From Molanna angustata (Eukaryota; Arthropoda; Insecta; Trichoptera; Molannidae), in NCBI GenBank assembly GCA_963576475.1, contig OY754981.1:27442132-27506131 (forward strand): a stretch of 64,000 nt of DNA, given 5' to 3'. This document shows positions 11,089-23,073 of this stretch, piece by piece (position 1 is the first letter of the stretch; each line of letters starts with the position of its first letter). The translations under genes and the position numbers were made by a program. The notes beneath the pieces are model-generated. The model worked only from the letters and a program-made list of their open reading frames with translations. It did not search any database and was not told the DNA's origin.

Positions 11089-13830
11089 TTATAAATGGTA
11101 TTTGGATATTGTCCTGACTCTTCCAAGTGTGATGCTGTCTAGGATCCACCTCTCGGTGATGCTGTGCTCACAGGAAGTGATCTTTTCCCCAACGGATATC
11201 TTGGACGATGCAGAATCATTAGTGAGTTTACCTCCACACAAAGTGACCAGTTCCGTCAGATCTTTTTCAGATGGACACGTACTTGGACTGATGTAAATCA
11301 GTCCGCACTCGTCAAATATATTGAGGTTAAAATCTTTGCCAAATGCTTGCTTCTGCATACGGCATCGCTGAAAAAAAGTTATGAAATTAAATACACAGAG
11401 TCCTTGGCATATTATTCTTTTGAGTCCTTAATTTTTTGGTGCTTTATCAGTTACAAAGTATTTTTTGTAGGTGTGTTGTAGTTGTACTCTGTCTTAGTTT
11501 ATGGTCTTCAATTTTAATTTTGTGTATTAGTTTTAATGTTTCATACTGTGCCATCTTCTGTATTTTTAGTTTCTTTTGTGTATGGGTATTTCGATGGTGT
11601 GTATACGTTTAAACCGTAAGTCATTTTTATTATTCAGTTTTGCTTTCTTTATAGCTTTAGGATTTATTGGATTTGGATTTCTTATTGTCATTTGCCCAGA
11701 AAGTTTATTAGGTATGCTAGTTTGTTTTTCATGCATGCATTATAATATAAGTAAATACAGTTTTTTTGGTGTCTCATTTTTCATTTTGTACAGTAAATAT
11801 AATAATAAACACTTCCTTGCACTCTACCCAAGTGGCGAGTTTAATGCCTTATGACAATTTTTTCCAGCTAATCAGTGTTTCCAGCCCAGAGAATCAACAT
11901 TTGCATGAGAAATGGATTTAAATCAATTTCTCTTCTGCTGGGAATGGAACCCAGAACGCCCACATAAAAATCAAATAGCTTATCAACTATGCCACGGTGG
12001 TCAGAAGTTATATAAATGTGTATTAATGTACATAGTAAAGCTGTTAAGTTTCTAAACTAGTTGCATGTAACACATGAGATCCAACTGTCGATAGCGATAG
12101 TATGTATAGTTGAAGAATATGTACCAAACTATAAACCCATAAATACAAATTATTGAATATTTTCAGATATTTTGTTTTCTATACAACATATGTAGGTATG
12201 CATGTCAAGATAGGATAGTATGGAGGAAGATCCTTTTTTCCTACCCAGAATATGAAAATAGCATGATGGTATGTATGTATGTTTGGAGATGAAGTATCCA
12301 ACTATTAAGTCTTCTTACATATTGTGTATAGGCGACTTCCATACAAAATGTATGAAGCGATGTCGTCACTAAATTCAATTTTTAAAAAAATTGTTAAAAA
12401 AAAATTGAGATCTTCTACTACAATGTTAATATTTTTTATAGAAAATTAAATTATCTAGTTGGGGTGTTTCGGGTTTTTTCGATAATTGTGTAAGTTTTGG
12501 AAATATAGGCAGTTAAACTCATAAATTTATAATAAAAAAAATATTTTTCTTAATAAAAAATGTTTGAGAAACCCTGGATTTTTTTTGAATAAAGTAATTT
12601 GAGATTTTGTATTTTTCTATATTTGTACAAATTTTCAGCGTCCTAGCTTTTATGGTTTCTGAGATATATGGAAAAATAAAGTAAAAATTCAAAAGTTGAT
12701 AACCCCTGATTAAAACAAAAATTCGAAATTCTGAGTATAAAAGTTTTGTAAGCCTATAACTGTTTATATATTCTTAAATTTTGGGCTCTGTAAATTGAGC
12801 GGATCAAAAGTTATAAGGGGGGGACGGACACACAGACACACACACAGACACACGAAATGTTCTACTCCGAATTTTGAGTAAATCCGTGTATGGAACATAT
12901 ATGCTGCGAAGCCTCTAAGTTGGTGTTTTTTGACTTCAAAGTTGGAAAAGCCGTGAAAAAAGTAGACATCTGCATACAATTCTCGCGTATCCTGGCTTGA
13001 TACATTGTCAATATGTTAAGAGAACAAAGTTCTCCTGAACAAATCGACAGTTGGATTAAATAATACTAGTTGCATGTAACACATGAGATCCAACTGTCGA
13101 TAGCGATAGTATGTATAGTTGAAGAATATGTACCAAACTATAAACCCATAAATACAAATTATTGAATATTGTCAGATATTTTGTTTTCTATACAACATAT
13201 GTAGGTATGTATGTCAAGATAGGATAGTATGGAGGAAGGTCCTTTTTTCCTACCCAGAATATGAAAATAGCATGATGGTTTGTATGTATGTTTGAAGATG
13301 AAGTATCAAACTATTAAGTCTTCTTACATATTGTTTATAGTCGACTGCCATACAAAATTTTTTGAAGCTATGTCGTCACTAAATTCAATTTTTAAAAAAA
13401 TTGTTAAAAAAAATTGAGATCTTCTACTACAATGCTAATATTTTTTATAGAAAATTAAATTATCTAGTTGGGGTGTTTCGGCTTTTTTCGATAATTGTAA
13501 AAGTTTTGGAAAAATAGGCATTTAAACTCATAAATTTATGATAAAAAAATACTTTTCTTAATAAAAAATGTTTGAGAAACCCTGGAATTTTTTTGAAAAA
13601 ACTAATTTGAGATTTTGTATTTGTCTATGTTTGTACCAATTTTAAGCGTTCTAACTTTTATGGTTTCTGAGATATATGGAAAAATAAAATAAAAATTCAA
13701 AAGTTGATAACCCCTGACTGAAACAAAAATTAAAAATTTTGAGCAAAAAAGTTTTGTAAGCCTATAACTGTGTATATATTCTGAAATTTTGGGCTCTGTA
13801 AATTGAGCGGATCAAAAGTTATAAGGGGGG

Positions 13831-13867
<37 letters not shown>

Positions 13868-16800
13868 ACAGACACACGAAATGTTCTACTCCGAATTCTG
13901 AGTAAATCCATCTATGGAACATATATGCTGCGAAGCCTCTAAGTTGGTGTTTTTTGACTTCAAAGTTGGAAAAGCCGTGAAAAAAGTAGACCTCTCCATA
14001 CAATTCTCGCGTATTCTGGCTTGAAACATTGTCGATATGTTAAGAGAACAAAGTTCTCCTGAACAAATCGACAGTTGGAAAATGAAAATCATATTCAAGA
14101 AAAATTAGAGTCGCGTAGTGCGTACTTAATTCACTATTATATCTTTATACTGCTGGTACTGATACAAAAAAATAAAGAGTAAAAGCTCTGTGTACAAAAG
14201 TGAAGAAAAAAAAAATTGTAAATACCTGAACAACTTTAGAAAATTCAGTGACTTCATACTGTTCTTCGGGCAACCAGCATCCAGCATTGGAAGAGTCTTC
14301 GACCCACTTTTTATTTAATATCCAACAGCCTCTTGCTACTGCTTTAAGAAGATTGACTGTCCTACGAGGCTCACCTGAAATATTTCATTAATAAACATCA
14401 AAGGCATTTATTACATTAGTTGCACGTAACACATGAGATCCAACTGTCGATAGCGATAGTATGTATAGTTGAAGAATATGTACCAAACTATAAACCCATA
14501 AATACAAATTATTGAATATTTTCAGATATTTTGTTTTCTATACAGCATATGTAGGTATGTATGTCAAGATAGGATAGTATGGAGGAAGTTCCTTTTTTCC
14601 TACCCAGAATATGAAAATAGCATGATGGTATGTATGTTTGGAGATGAAGTATCCAACTATTAAGTCTTCTTACATATTGTGTATAGGCGACTTCCATACA
14701 AAATGTATGAAGCGATGTCGTCACTAAATTCAATTTTTAAAAAAATTGTTAAAAAAAAATTGAGATCTTCTGCTATAATGTTAATATTTTTTATAGAAAA
14801 TTAAATTATCTAGTTGGGGTGTTTCGGGTTTTTTCGATAATTGTGTAAGTTTTGGAAATATAGGCAGTTAAACTCATAAATTTATCATAAAAAAAATATT
14901 TTTCTTAATAAAAAATGTTTGAGAAACCCTGGAATTTTTTTGAATAAATTAATTTGAGATTTTTTATTTTTCTATGCTTGTACCAATTTTCAGCGTTCTA
15001 GTTTTTATGGTTTCTGAGATATATGGAAAAATAAAATAAAAATTAAAAAGTTGATAACCCCTGACTGAATCAAAAATTCAAAATTCTGAGTATAAAAGTT
15101 TTGTAGGTCTGTAACTTTTTATATATTCTGAAATTTTGGGCTCTGTAAATTGAGCGGATCAAAAGTTATAAGGGACACACACACACACACACAGACACAC
15201 CCTCACACACACAGACACACACACACACACAGACACACGAAATGTTCTACTCCGAATTCTGAGTAAATCCGTGTATGGAACATATATGCTGCGAAGCCTC
15301 TAAGTTGGTGTTTTTTGACTTCAAAGTTGGAAAAGCCGTGAAAAAAGTAGACCTCTGCATACAATTCTCGCGTATCCTGGCTTGAAACATTGTCGATATG
15401 TTATGAGAACAAAGTTCTCCTGAACAAATCGACAGTTGGATAACCAAGATTTAGATAGGTGGCGGCTGAGCGGTTCGCATGATAGGTTAGTAATCCAGTG
15501 GTCGCGAATTCGAATCATGCCATGACCATTTTCGTTCACCTATAGCACAAGCGTTTCACTTAATTTGGGGAATGTATGAGGATGTATATGTACTTGTTAC
15601 AAAGACGTATTCATTCTTTAAAAAAAATGTTTTTACTAAGTAATTAATCCAAATAATCTATTTCATTAATTTAATAATTGTGAGGAGATCAATCTTAAAA
15701 ATCTGCAATTATAATTTATACAGTAAGTTTTCAATAACAATACTCATACAATTCAAATAATAAACAAAATAGAGAATACTCTAGTCGAATATAAGTGTGA
15801 GGTATCTGGATGACGTGTGTGAAAGAGACGGCATGCGAGAAGGTGTGTCGTGTTGAATGTATATAAGCGACGGACGACGTCAGTCCGTGTTCCGCATTTC
15901 ACGGTCATCACGTTTAGTACCTACCTATAGTCGCGTAGTATTATAATATTATATCTATCATTGTATGTTGTATTATCTTGTTAATAAACTTTATAAGTCA
16001 AATACGAGTTTAACTGAAACAACCAAGCACAAGATATCATATATAATGAGATAGGTCAACGTCGTAAAATTCATTTACTTTCTCTACTGTATAATTTAAT
16101 TAACAACACTAATTCACCACAATATCTCAAGAAAAAGGTTATTTTCTTGTCAAATCATGGTCCGCCTCTTTGATCTGCTGAACATATCACACTAGCTATT
16201 CCCATCATCATTCTACTGAATTTCTCAGTTCTTTTTTTGAAGTACAATCAGCAAGACTATGGAACACCTTAAATAATGATACTACGACGTCTCAATCAAT
16301 TCAACTTTTTAAAAAGATACTAAAGCTTTTTTACCTGTCTAATAATTCTTAACTGACACCCCATATCCATCCTCCCTCCCCCCCCTCAACCTCTATTTCC
16401 TTCCATCCTTTGTTGCTGTGAATTTACTCTGACATAATGTTAAGTGTTTCTTTCCGTTTGTTATAAATTTAATGTACTTACCACTACACTATCTATAGCC
16501 TCACATTGCTTTGGTTGGTTGGAAGAAATTACCTTGTGGCAATAAACCCGCAATAATTCTCGTAATAAAAAAAACAAAAATTCTCAGTAAATACACATAA
16601 TATCTACAATTTATAACATTTCCAACAAACGTTCTGACTTATCAGACCATATTTACCATGTGTTTATGTATATTTCTGTCTTTCTCTGATTGCAGTGTAC
16701 AGCTAATGTCGAGCCTTGGCCTCCTCCAACTTATATTTCCATCATTTATATTGATTATGAAATTTTACAAATTGTAAGCAGTCACAATTGAAAGATTAAA

Positions 16801-19800
16801 GACTGCAATTATCCTGAGGGTAAAAAGATTCAATACATACCGCATACAACATGCGTTGTTGTTTTGTCCACTTTGGATTTGAAGTTGAACCCTCCGAGAT
16901 GCAATATTATTTGTTTAAGAGATTTATTTTCTCTCAAATGTAGAGATGTGCTGACCTGTAAAAAACAATACCCTATAAACGAAAAGCTGACTTTTGCTCC
17001 TTAGCCAACTAACAATAACAGTGAGAGATTCTTTAGAAAATCATTGTCACAAGTTAAAAATACATACATAATATTATCGTGAATTATGGGTTTTATATAA
17101 AATTGTAGGTAATTAAATTGATTTTTTTTTCTCTTTCTTTTTATTACTTTTCTTCTGCTATCTTTATTTATTTTGTAATGTGATTAACTTATTGCCATAG
17201 TACACATTGTTTTGTATATTTAACATAATACTCTGGTTGGTTGGAAGAAATTGCCATTAGGCAATAAGCCCGCCAGTGTACTAATTATATGCACAAGAAG
17301 ATTAAAATAAATTAAATAAATAAATAAATATAATGTAGTGCTTGTGAAGATAATAAAATGAATATATATTGCAGGTGGGACTATTTATATAGTACTGCGT
17401 TCAAAAATGAAACATGGTGAATTTCATTTCGCACTCCAAAATCAATGTAAGTTATTTTATTGGATATTTAATGAATGTGCTACGATTATGCCTTAAGTCT
17501 ATGAAATTTAAGAATCAGAAAATTGATGAAGCATATTGTACAAAAAATATTAACTTACTAATGTAGGTATTTTACTTGGTGGGCGATAAGGAAGATGGTT
17601 CTTTTTATAAGAACAATTGAAACAATTTTTTTTTCTATTCTGAGTAGCTAGTTTTTTCACATCAAATTCTTTACACCTTGTCTTGAAACTTTTATCGAAG
17701 CTCTTGTTGTTAATATTTTTAGTTTGCGTCTGTTTTACTGGTGAGAGTTTCTTGGCAACTAAAATGTCTGTTGATTTTGCCGTGGAATTTTTTCTGGAAT
17801 CTAGAATACTCTCCGAGAAGTACGGGTTATCGACAACTATGTGTTGGGATAGTCCAGACAGTCTCTCATCTTCGGATATAGCCACAAAACTCTCTTGGAT
17901 TGGTTTTCTTGCAAATAACCTTCGCTTTGTAGGTGAAACATCAGAGTTCAAGTAATTAGGATTGCTTATGTCTTGCATCGGTCGTTTCTGTAATTTGTCT
18001 TTTAATTCAGCAATGCCTTTGTCATTGTGTATGTCAATTACTGTGTGAGAATTATTACCATTGACATATGAGTTCTCTTTAGAGCAACCAGATTCATCTG
18101 TACTGATATGAAGAACTATAGACTCGTTGCTAGAAATACTTTTGTTATTTAAATTTTTGTTTTGTTTATCATTAGCAGGCTTATTGTTACTTTTGCCATT
18201 ATTTTCATCGGGATTACAAATATTCAAGTTTTTTAAATTCTGGATCAATAAATTATTTTTGGAAGGTTCAGTTAGAACTTTGTTTTTAATGCCCTTGTTC
18301 TTTTTGTTACTTTTCGGCTGATGTTCCTGAAAAAAAAATTGAAACAATGATTATATAGAGTTTCCCAAAAGTCAACGATAAGTTGGGTTCAGGATGTGGG
18401 GTAGGTTATGACAAGTTTATAAAGAAATATGGAAAAAAATTCTCTTAATTTTTGCAACAGAATATTTATTTTTTAAATCGTAAAAATCAACACCCTGGAC
18501 CACGTGTGTTTTTTGTGTTGTGTGTTGTGGAAACTCGTCATGAGTTTGACTATTTTTTACTATTCTGTCTCCATTTATTTTATTTATTCATCTTTCTGTA
18601 CATAATATAAACAAATATATTGTACACTGGAGATCTTATTGCCATTAGGCAATTTATTCCAACCAACCAGATTACAAAGTATGACAAAATTGCATATGTA
18701 CAACAACAAATTAAATTAATTGTATATGTGATTCACTTATTGCCATAGTACACATTGTTTTGTATATTACACATTTACTCTGGTTGGTTGGAAGAAATTG
18801 CCATTAGGCAATAAGCCCGCCAGTGTACTTATTATATGTACAAAAAGATTAAATAAATAAACAAAAGAATATGAGCAAAAGAAAACAAAGGAAATATATA
18901 CTATTAAGACAAAAAAAAATACATCATAGCAAAAAAAGGATAGGGTAAGGATAAGGAGAGGAAAATTGGGATTAGGTGTTCAGGCATAAATACTCCTTTA
19001 GTTTTTTCTTGAAAATACAAAGTGAGTGAGACAACGCAATATCCGTACTAAGACTCTTATTCCATAATCTTGCTGATTGGACTTCGAATAAAGAGTTGAG
19101 AAATTATGTATTATGGATAGGGATGGATAGTGTTGTACGTTCAGCAGATCGGAGTGGAAGTCCATGATTGGATAAATAAGTGAATTTGTTTTTGAGGTAC
19201 TTTGGCAGGTTTGGATTCGAGAGAATATTGTACAAGTGACAGAATGTGTATATTGCGCCGCTGGAGTACCTTAAAGGTCATCATTGATGAAGTTTACAGC
19301 ACTAGAATATGCTTACATGTATCTGATTAACGGGGAATGCAGAAGCAATGCAAACGCTGCATCCAGACTGTACCGTGAGTGATATCACAAAATCTAAATC
19401 CAGAAAAGAGCTATGTAAATTTGAAATAGCAGATAATCCAGATACATAAGCCAAAGTAGTTAAGTGACAAAACAAAACAAAAGAATGCACAGTGAAAGAA
19501 GGATCATAGCATACTAACGATGCTGGAATTTTTCTACCTGTCATACCATCCGCGCCAACCAACTTCAAAACAACAGATGGATGTCATCAATATCTGTCTC
19601 ACTCTTAACTCATGTACAAAATGTCGTAGCTATGTATCTCACTCCAACACATGTACAAAATGGCTTTCTTACTCTTAGTGCACAATGGCAGCACTCTCTG
19701 TTTTACTCCATACTGAATAAAGTTTACAAGGAATTGATTTGAAATTGGCTCACTTTGCTATAAAAATATATCCTATTGGAGGTGGAACAAGTGCCGACCA

Positions 19801-22469
19801 CCGTGGCACGGTTGGTAAGCCGTTCGGTTTCTATACGGGCGTTCTGGGTTCGATATCCGGCAGAGGAGAAATTTATTTAAGGGGGGGACTACTGCCAACG
19901 TACCTATTTTTCAATTTGATATACCATCATTATTTCTTATCAAATCGTTTAGAAAAAAATATTTTAGATAATTTGGGGATTAATAAAGAAAAATATATCT
20001 TTACTTTTTGATAATATTCTGTAGAAATTCTTGTAGAAAAATAATGATATACCCCAATTTTCAACGTTTATCTTATATTTTTAATAAAATATGCGTAGTT
20101 CAACATATTTTTTTAAAATTAATAAAGCAAAAATATCTAGAAAAATATGATGTGATGTTTCATTAATGCTTCAGGTTTAGTAAATAAACCTAAAAAACAT
20201 TTATTTTACATTCAGCGCCATTGTGAAATAAAAGTTTTTTTGCTTTATTAACTTAACCTGATGCATTAATGCAACGTTACATTATATTTTTCCAGACATT
20301 TTGATCTACTTTAATTTATAAAAAAATATAATGCTCTATAACTTATAGTTTATTAGAAATTTAAGATAAATGTCAAAAATCAGGGTATGCTTATTATTTT
20401 CCTACAAGAATATATACAGAACATAATTAAAAAGTTAAGGTATATTTTTCTTTATTAATATCCAAACTAACTAGATTATTTTTTTTTCAAAATGATTCGT
20501 TTTGTAGTAATGATGCAAATTCAAATTGAAAAAATAAAGTACGTTGGCAGCAGTCACCCTATTAAATTCATTTCTCTAGCAAATATTCCTTTTCTGGGCT
20601 GGAAACACTGATCAGTTGGAAGAAATTGTTATTTGGGTGCAAGGAATTGTTTATCATTATTATGGACAAGTAAACACATAGATGATAGTCTAACCAAAAG
20701 GGAGGCACGATTTTGTTAAATTTGAAGACAAAACATTTTGTTTTTTTAATTCCTTGCTTGCATGTAGGTTGATACAAATTAAACTGTACTTTCCCTTACT
20801 AGTAAAAAAGATATGAATGTGTCAATTGGTGCTCTAGAAATCATGCAGACTATGGATATAACTAATGAAAATGTGGAAAATTTATAATATAGTTAAAATT
20901 TTTTTGAATATTTGCAACTTGATTCAGTGGTCTATTTCCTACCAAAAGTATACAAAAAAAAATCTCACCATAAATCGTCGAAAGACTCTGGGAGAGTTGG
21001 AATAATCGTTCGTGTCGAACACTGGAAAGAGTTTTTCGCAGACTTTAGTATTGGTGTTTCTGCACGCATCAACCCATAGGACAGACACCAAATGGACGTT
21101 GGTGAGCTTGGCTCGCTTGTACGTTTCCAAAGTACCGTCTTTGAAGATGACATGAGTGACTTCCCTGGTGAATGTATCGCGGACCATAGCACCCAGTGCA
21201 TACAGTATGTACTTCAAACCTAGAGTGTGCAGTTCACTATTTTTAACTTCTATATAAGCGATAACGCCCGACAGAATCTCATTTTCCATTTCCAAACGAC
21301 GCCTGTCCTGTGCAATGTCGGTTATGCTGTCGTCCATGTTCGACATGGATGAATTTTTTAACGCCTCCCATTCTTTTCTTATTCGTTTTCTTGCATCTTT
21401 TACGGACTCCAATTTGCTGGATGCAATACTGACCTTAAAAATAAAATTAAATGAACTTTGTGTAATTTATTTATTCCACATTTTATTCCACATTCGTTTT
21501 GCATGTCATAACGAATGAGTTTGCAAATCATTCTGTTTTTATTCAACGACTTTGGTATTTCATCAACTAAAAATATTACCTTAATAATTATTAAGTCAGA
21601 CTCTGGCAATTTTCCAAAATCATTTATCGAAAAAATTATTAATAAACATGCAAAAAACAAAATAAAATGAATAGCAAAAATTGTCATCTTACTTCCTCGT
21701 CAGGTTGGTTTCCTGTAATTTCATTTTCTTTTTCTTCATCTTCCAGCAACTGCCTGAAACATGTTATATAAAGTCTATATTTTGTTTGGTTTTACTTCAT
21801 GTACAATGGCGGGTATATTGCCATCAGGCAATTTCTTCCAACCATCCAAAGCAACGTGAGGCCATAAATAATAAAATATATAATATAAATAAAAAACTAC
21901 ATAGTAATTTTATTGGTTACATTTGTTTATTGATGAGTTTTTTTGCAAAATTTACTGTAAAAATAATAATTATAATATTTATTGACACAAAAAACTGTTT
22001 ACCAAACATGTAACAAGATGAGATACATTTGACAAAAAACAACATTTTTACATCTCAAAATGACCATGCTCTGCTATGTTACGGGAGAACAAGCCCCCAG
22101 CAACTGATTATCACCATAGTCCTAAAATGTTTCTATTACCTCTAGTATCCATCTTGTAGTTGTAGAAAATTATTCGGATGATACCCCTTACAAGAAATGC
22201 ATCAATGATCACATTATATAGGTATCCAATTATTTATACTGCCAAGTATTTTTTATTAATAATGATATTGTAAATATTGTTTTAATAAAAAGGAACTTGG
22301 GTTCAAAAACTAATGGTTACATACAAGATATTTTTATATTTCACTAATTTACTTAGTGTTAGTAAAATAATTTTGAAATAGACTTATAAGCAATTTACCT
22401 GAATTCATTGTTAATCAATCCTCTTGCTCGAATTAACAATTTCTGTGTGAAGGGCAAAGTGGTATCCAT
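11089..22469 (-). CDS. MCPH1: microcephalin (BRCT-repeat protein), 7 exons
   Basis: Exons (minus): 22469-22399, 21753-21693, 21433-20969, 18326-17559, 16955-16841, 14374-14226, 11367-11089. All introns are GT-AG and the phases agree, giving 635 residues and a TAA stop. BRCT1 (about 99-180) shows EVTHVIFKDG and LVSVLWVDACR, the microcephalin signature. Residues 200-455 are a Ser/Asn/Lys-rich linker encoded by one exon. The tandem C-terminal BRCTs (about 456-540 and 552-635) show THVVCGEPRRTVN, ARGCWILNKKWV, ELVTLCGGKL and ERWILDSI. In known orthologues the N-terminal BRCT acts with chromosome-condensation control and the C-terminal pair binds phosphorylated H2AX; that function is inferred from family. 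The human protein is longer (about 835), mainly in the linker. The start is the first ATG of the first exon, with stops upstream. Noncoding 5' exons could exist. No inactivating change was seen. Confidence 0.93.
11810..12003 (-). repeat. tRNA-derived SINE, family B, copy 2 (MCPH1 intron 6)
   Basis: On the minus strand the head reads GACCACCGTGGCATAGTTGA with box B GGGTTCCATTCCCAG, then the family body (CTGGGCTGGAAACACTGATT and AAACTCGCCACTTGGG). It is the most complete family-B copy here and lies in the last MCPH1 intron in the gene's orientation. Confidence 0.7.
12058..13055 (+). mobile_element. HINE/Helentron-like element, copy B (MCPH1 intron 6)
   Basis: Same ends as copy A: TAGTTGCATGTAACACATGA start, subterminal TCCAACTGTCGAT, 3' hairpin, ATCGACAGTTGGA end. 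The CA/CAGA microsatellite is shorter. It lies head-to-tail with copy C, only 11 bases apart, antisense to MCPH1. Confidence 0.55.
13067..14079 (+). mobile_element. HINE/Helentron-like element, copy C (MCPH1 intron 6)
   Basis: Ends and hairpin as in copies A and B, with a G-run followed by (CA)n at about 13827-13877. Its 3' end lies 147 bases from MCPH1 exon 6. Confidence 0.55.
14417..15440 (+). mobile_element. HINE/Helentron-like element, copy D (MCPH1 intron 5)
   Basis: The 5' end differs by one base (TAGTTGCACGTAACACATGA). Subterminal repeats, 3' hairpin and a mixed CA/CAGA microsatellite (about 15175-15238) are present. It starts 43 bases upstream of exon 6 in gene orientation, very close to the splice acceptor and branch-point region. 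Confidence 0.55.
15454..15628 (+). repeat. tRNA-derived SINE, family A, copy 3 (MCPH1 intron 5)
   Basis: Box B GCGAATTCGAATCATGCC, then TTCGTTCACCTATAGCACAAG, GTATATGTACTTG and an A-tail. It lies 13 bases after HINE copy D. Confidence 0.7.
15790..16015 (+). mobile_element. possible solo LTR / promoter-like segment in MCPH1 intron 5
   Basis: TGTGAGGTATCTGG at about 15797 begins a GC-richer stretch with a TATA box (GTATATAAGCG, about 15860), a plausible start region (CAGTCCGTGTTCC) and an AATAAA (about 15983) within 130 bases. TATA plus a nearby polyadenylation signal is the layout of a short LTR. I could not define matching ends or a target duplication, so this is tentative. Confidence 0.35.
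16160..16570 (+). mobile_element. LINE 3' remnant with conserved 3' tail
   Basis: The reading at about 16230-16350 gives FEVQSARLWNTLNNDTTTSQ then FKKILKLFY, the end of a LINE reverse transcriptase (..A.LWN.L......S...F...L). After the stop comes a 3' UTR ending GGTTGGTTGGAAGAAATTACCTTGTGGCAATAA, a motif shared with tails at 17.2, 18.6, 18.7 and 21.8 kb. Confidence 0.6.
17150..17340 (+). mobile_element. LINE 3'-UTR tail (MCPH1 intron 4)
   Basis: Contains GGTTGGTTGGAAGAAATTGC, CATTAGGCAATAAGCCCGCC and AGTGTACTAATTATATG, and ends in an (AATA)n tail. There is no coding part. It is a 5'-truncated copy of the family at 16.2-16.6 kb. Confidence 0.6.
18595..18675 (-). mobile_element. LINE 3'-UTR tail, inverted copy (MCPH1 intron 3)
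   Basis: Inverse of the same tail: GTACACTGGAGATCTTATTG, CCATTAGGCAATTTATTCC, AACCAACCAG. It faces the plus-strand copy at 18.72-18.87 kb. Confidence 0.5.
18720..18868 (+). mobile_element. LINE 3'-UTR tail (MCPH1 intron 3)
   Basis: Nearly identical to the 17.15-17.34 kb copy, with an AAATAAATAA tail. Confidence 0.6.
18940..19290 (-). mobile_element. decayed LINE reverse transcriptase tail (MCPH1 intron 3)
   Basis: The minus reading contains LFIQSWTSTPIC, an interrupted YIISQLFIRSPISKIME segment and a Lys/Phe-rich end with several stops. This resembles the C terminus of a CR1/jockey-type reverse transcriptase. It is a fossil. Confidence 0.45.
19792..19880 (+). repeat. tRNA-derived SINE, family B, copy 3, head part
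   Basis: CGACCACCGTGGCACGGTTG (box A region) and GGGTTCGATATCCGGC (box B) make the best-preserved tRNA-like head of this family. The SINE is interrupted after GAAATTTATTTAA by a foldback element and resumes at 20560. Confidence 0.7.
19881..20559. mobile_element. foldback (MITE-like) element inserted in a SINE
   Basis: The ends are GGGGGACTACTGCCAACGTAC and the inverse of GGGTGACTGCTGCCAACGTAC. The two halves are inverted copies over most of their length, for example AATAAAGAAAAATATA near the left and its inverse near the right. There is no coding capacity. The flanks TATTTAA (left) and TATTAAA (right) suggest a short imperfect target duplication. It lies in MCPH1 intron 3. Confidence 0.65.
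20560..20649 (+). repeat. tRNA-derived SINE, family B, copy 3, body part
   Basis: Continues the head at 19792-19880: TTCATTTCTCTAGCAAATATT, CTGGGCTGGAAACACTGATC, then TTTGGGTGCAAGGAATTG. Same orientation, same element. Confidence 0.65.
21798..21856 (-). mobile_element. short LINE tail fragment (MCPH1 intron 1)
   Basis: ATTGCCATCAGGCAATTTCT followed by TCCAACCATCCAAAGC is an inverted fragment of the LINE tail seen at 16.5-18.9 kb. Confidence 0.45.
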
Positions 22470-22540
22470 AAACTATTAAAATAAATGACTATCTAAAAAA
22501 ATGAATATATCTAATATAAGTAGAGTTTTATGTATATAGA

Positions 22541-22716
22541 TGGGTGGTGGCAGAGAGGTTAGCACTATTGTGTTACTAATCCAGTTGTCGCCAGAAAGTA
22601 TCTCTAGAGTTTGAATCCTGCCTCGACCGATGTCGTTCACCTATTTATACTTAATTTCGGGAATGCACGAGGATGTATAAATACTTGTTACAAGAATATA
22701 TCCATTCTTTCTTTTT
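22541..22716 (+). repeat. tRNA-derived SINE, family A, copy 4
   Basis: TGGGTGGTGGCAGAGAGGTT head, box B-like GAGTTTGAATCCTGCC, body and tail as in the other copies, with a ~17-base insertion before box B. It lies only 72 bases upstream of the MCPH1 start codon, so it sits in the MCPH1 promoter or 5' UTR. Confidence 0.65.
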
Positions 22717-22839
22717 AAATACACATTCGTATTTTTACAAGGAAATAATGCCTGAATAACAAAAAAATATGATCAAAGATAGATGGACAAAAAAGTGTTA
22801 ATTGTTTTATAAAATTGCAACATGTTAAAACTTGTAAAT

Positions 22840-23051
22840 TATATTTGATAAACGTCAAACAACGATAACATAACAATGTTCAAAAAATACAAAAACAAAA
22901 GTTCAAACGACAAAAGTGTTGCCAAACATAACACTTTCTCTCTTTTATTTATCAGCGCCCTCTGATTTTGCTGTCTTGATTCCGAAATGTGTAATATATA
23001 ATTCCCAATATGGCCGACGTGCAAGCCAAATGTTTTCGAGTGCGTAATTAA
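22840..23051. promoter_or_regulatory. candidate MCPH1 promoter region, possibly bidirectional
   Basis: This GC-richer stretch upstream of MCPH1 carries GGCAACACTTTTGTCGTTTG on the minus strand. On the plus strand an ATG in good context (CAATATGGCCGACGTGCAAG, ATG at 23010) opens a 13-codon frame with a possible weak GTGCGT donor after ten codons. A divergent gene starting here is conceivable but I found no convincing following exon. Confidence 0.3.
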
Positions 23052-23073
23052 ATGTATTTTTTGTACACATTAC

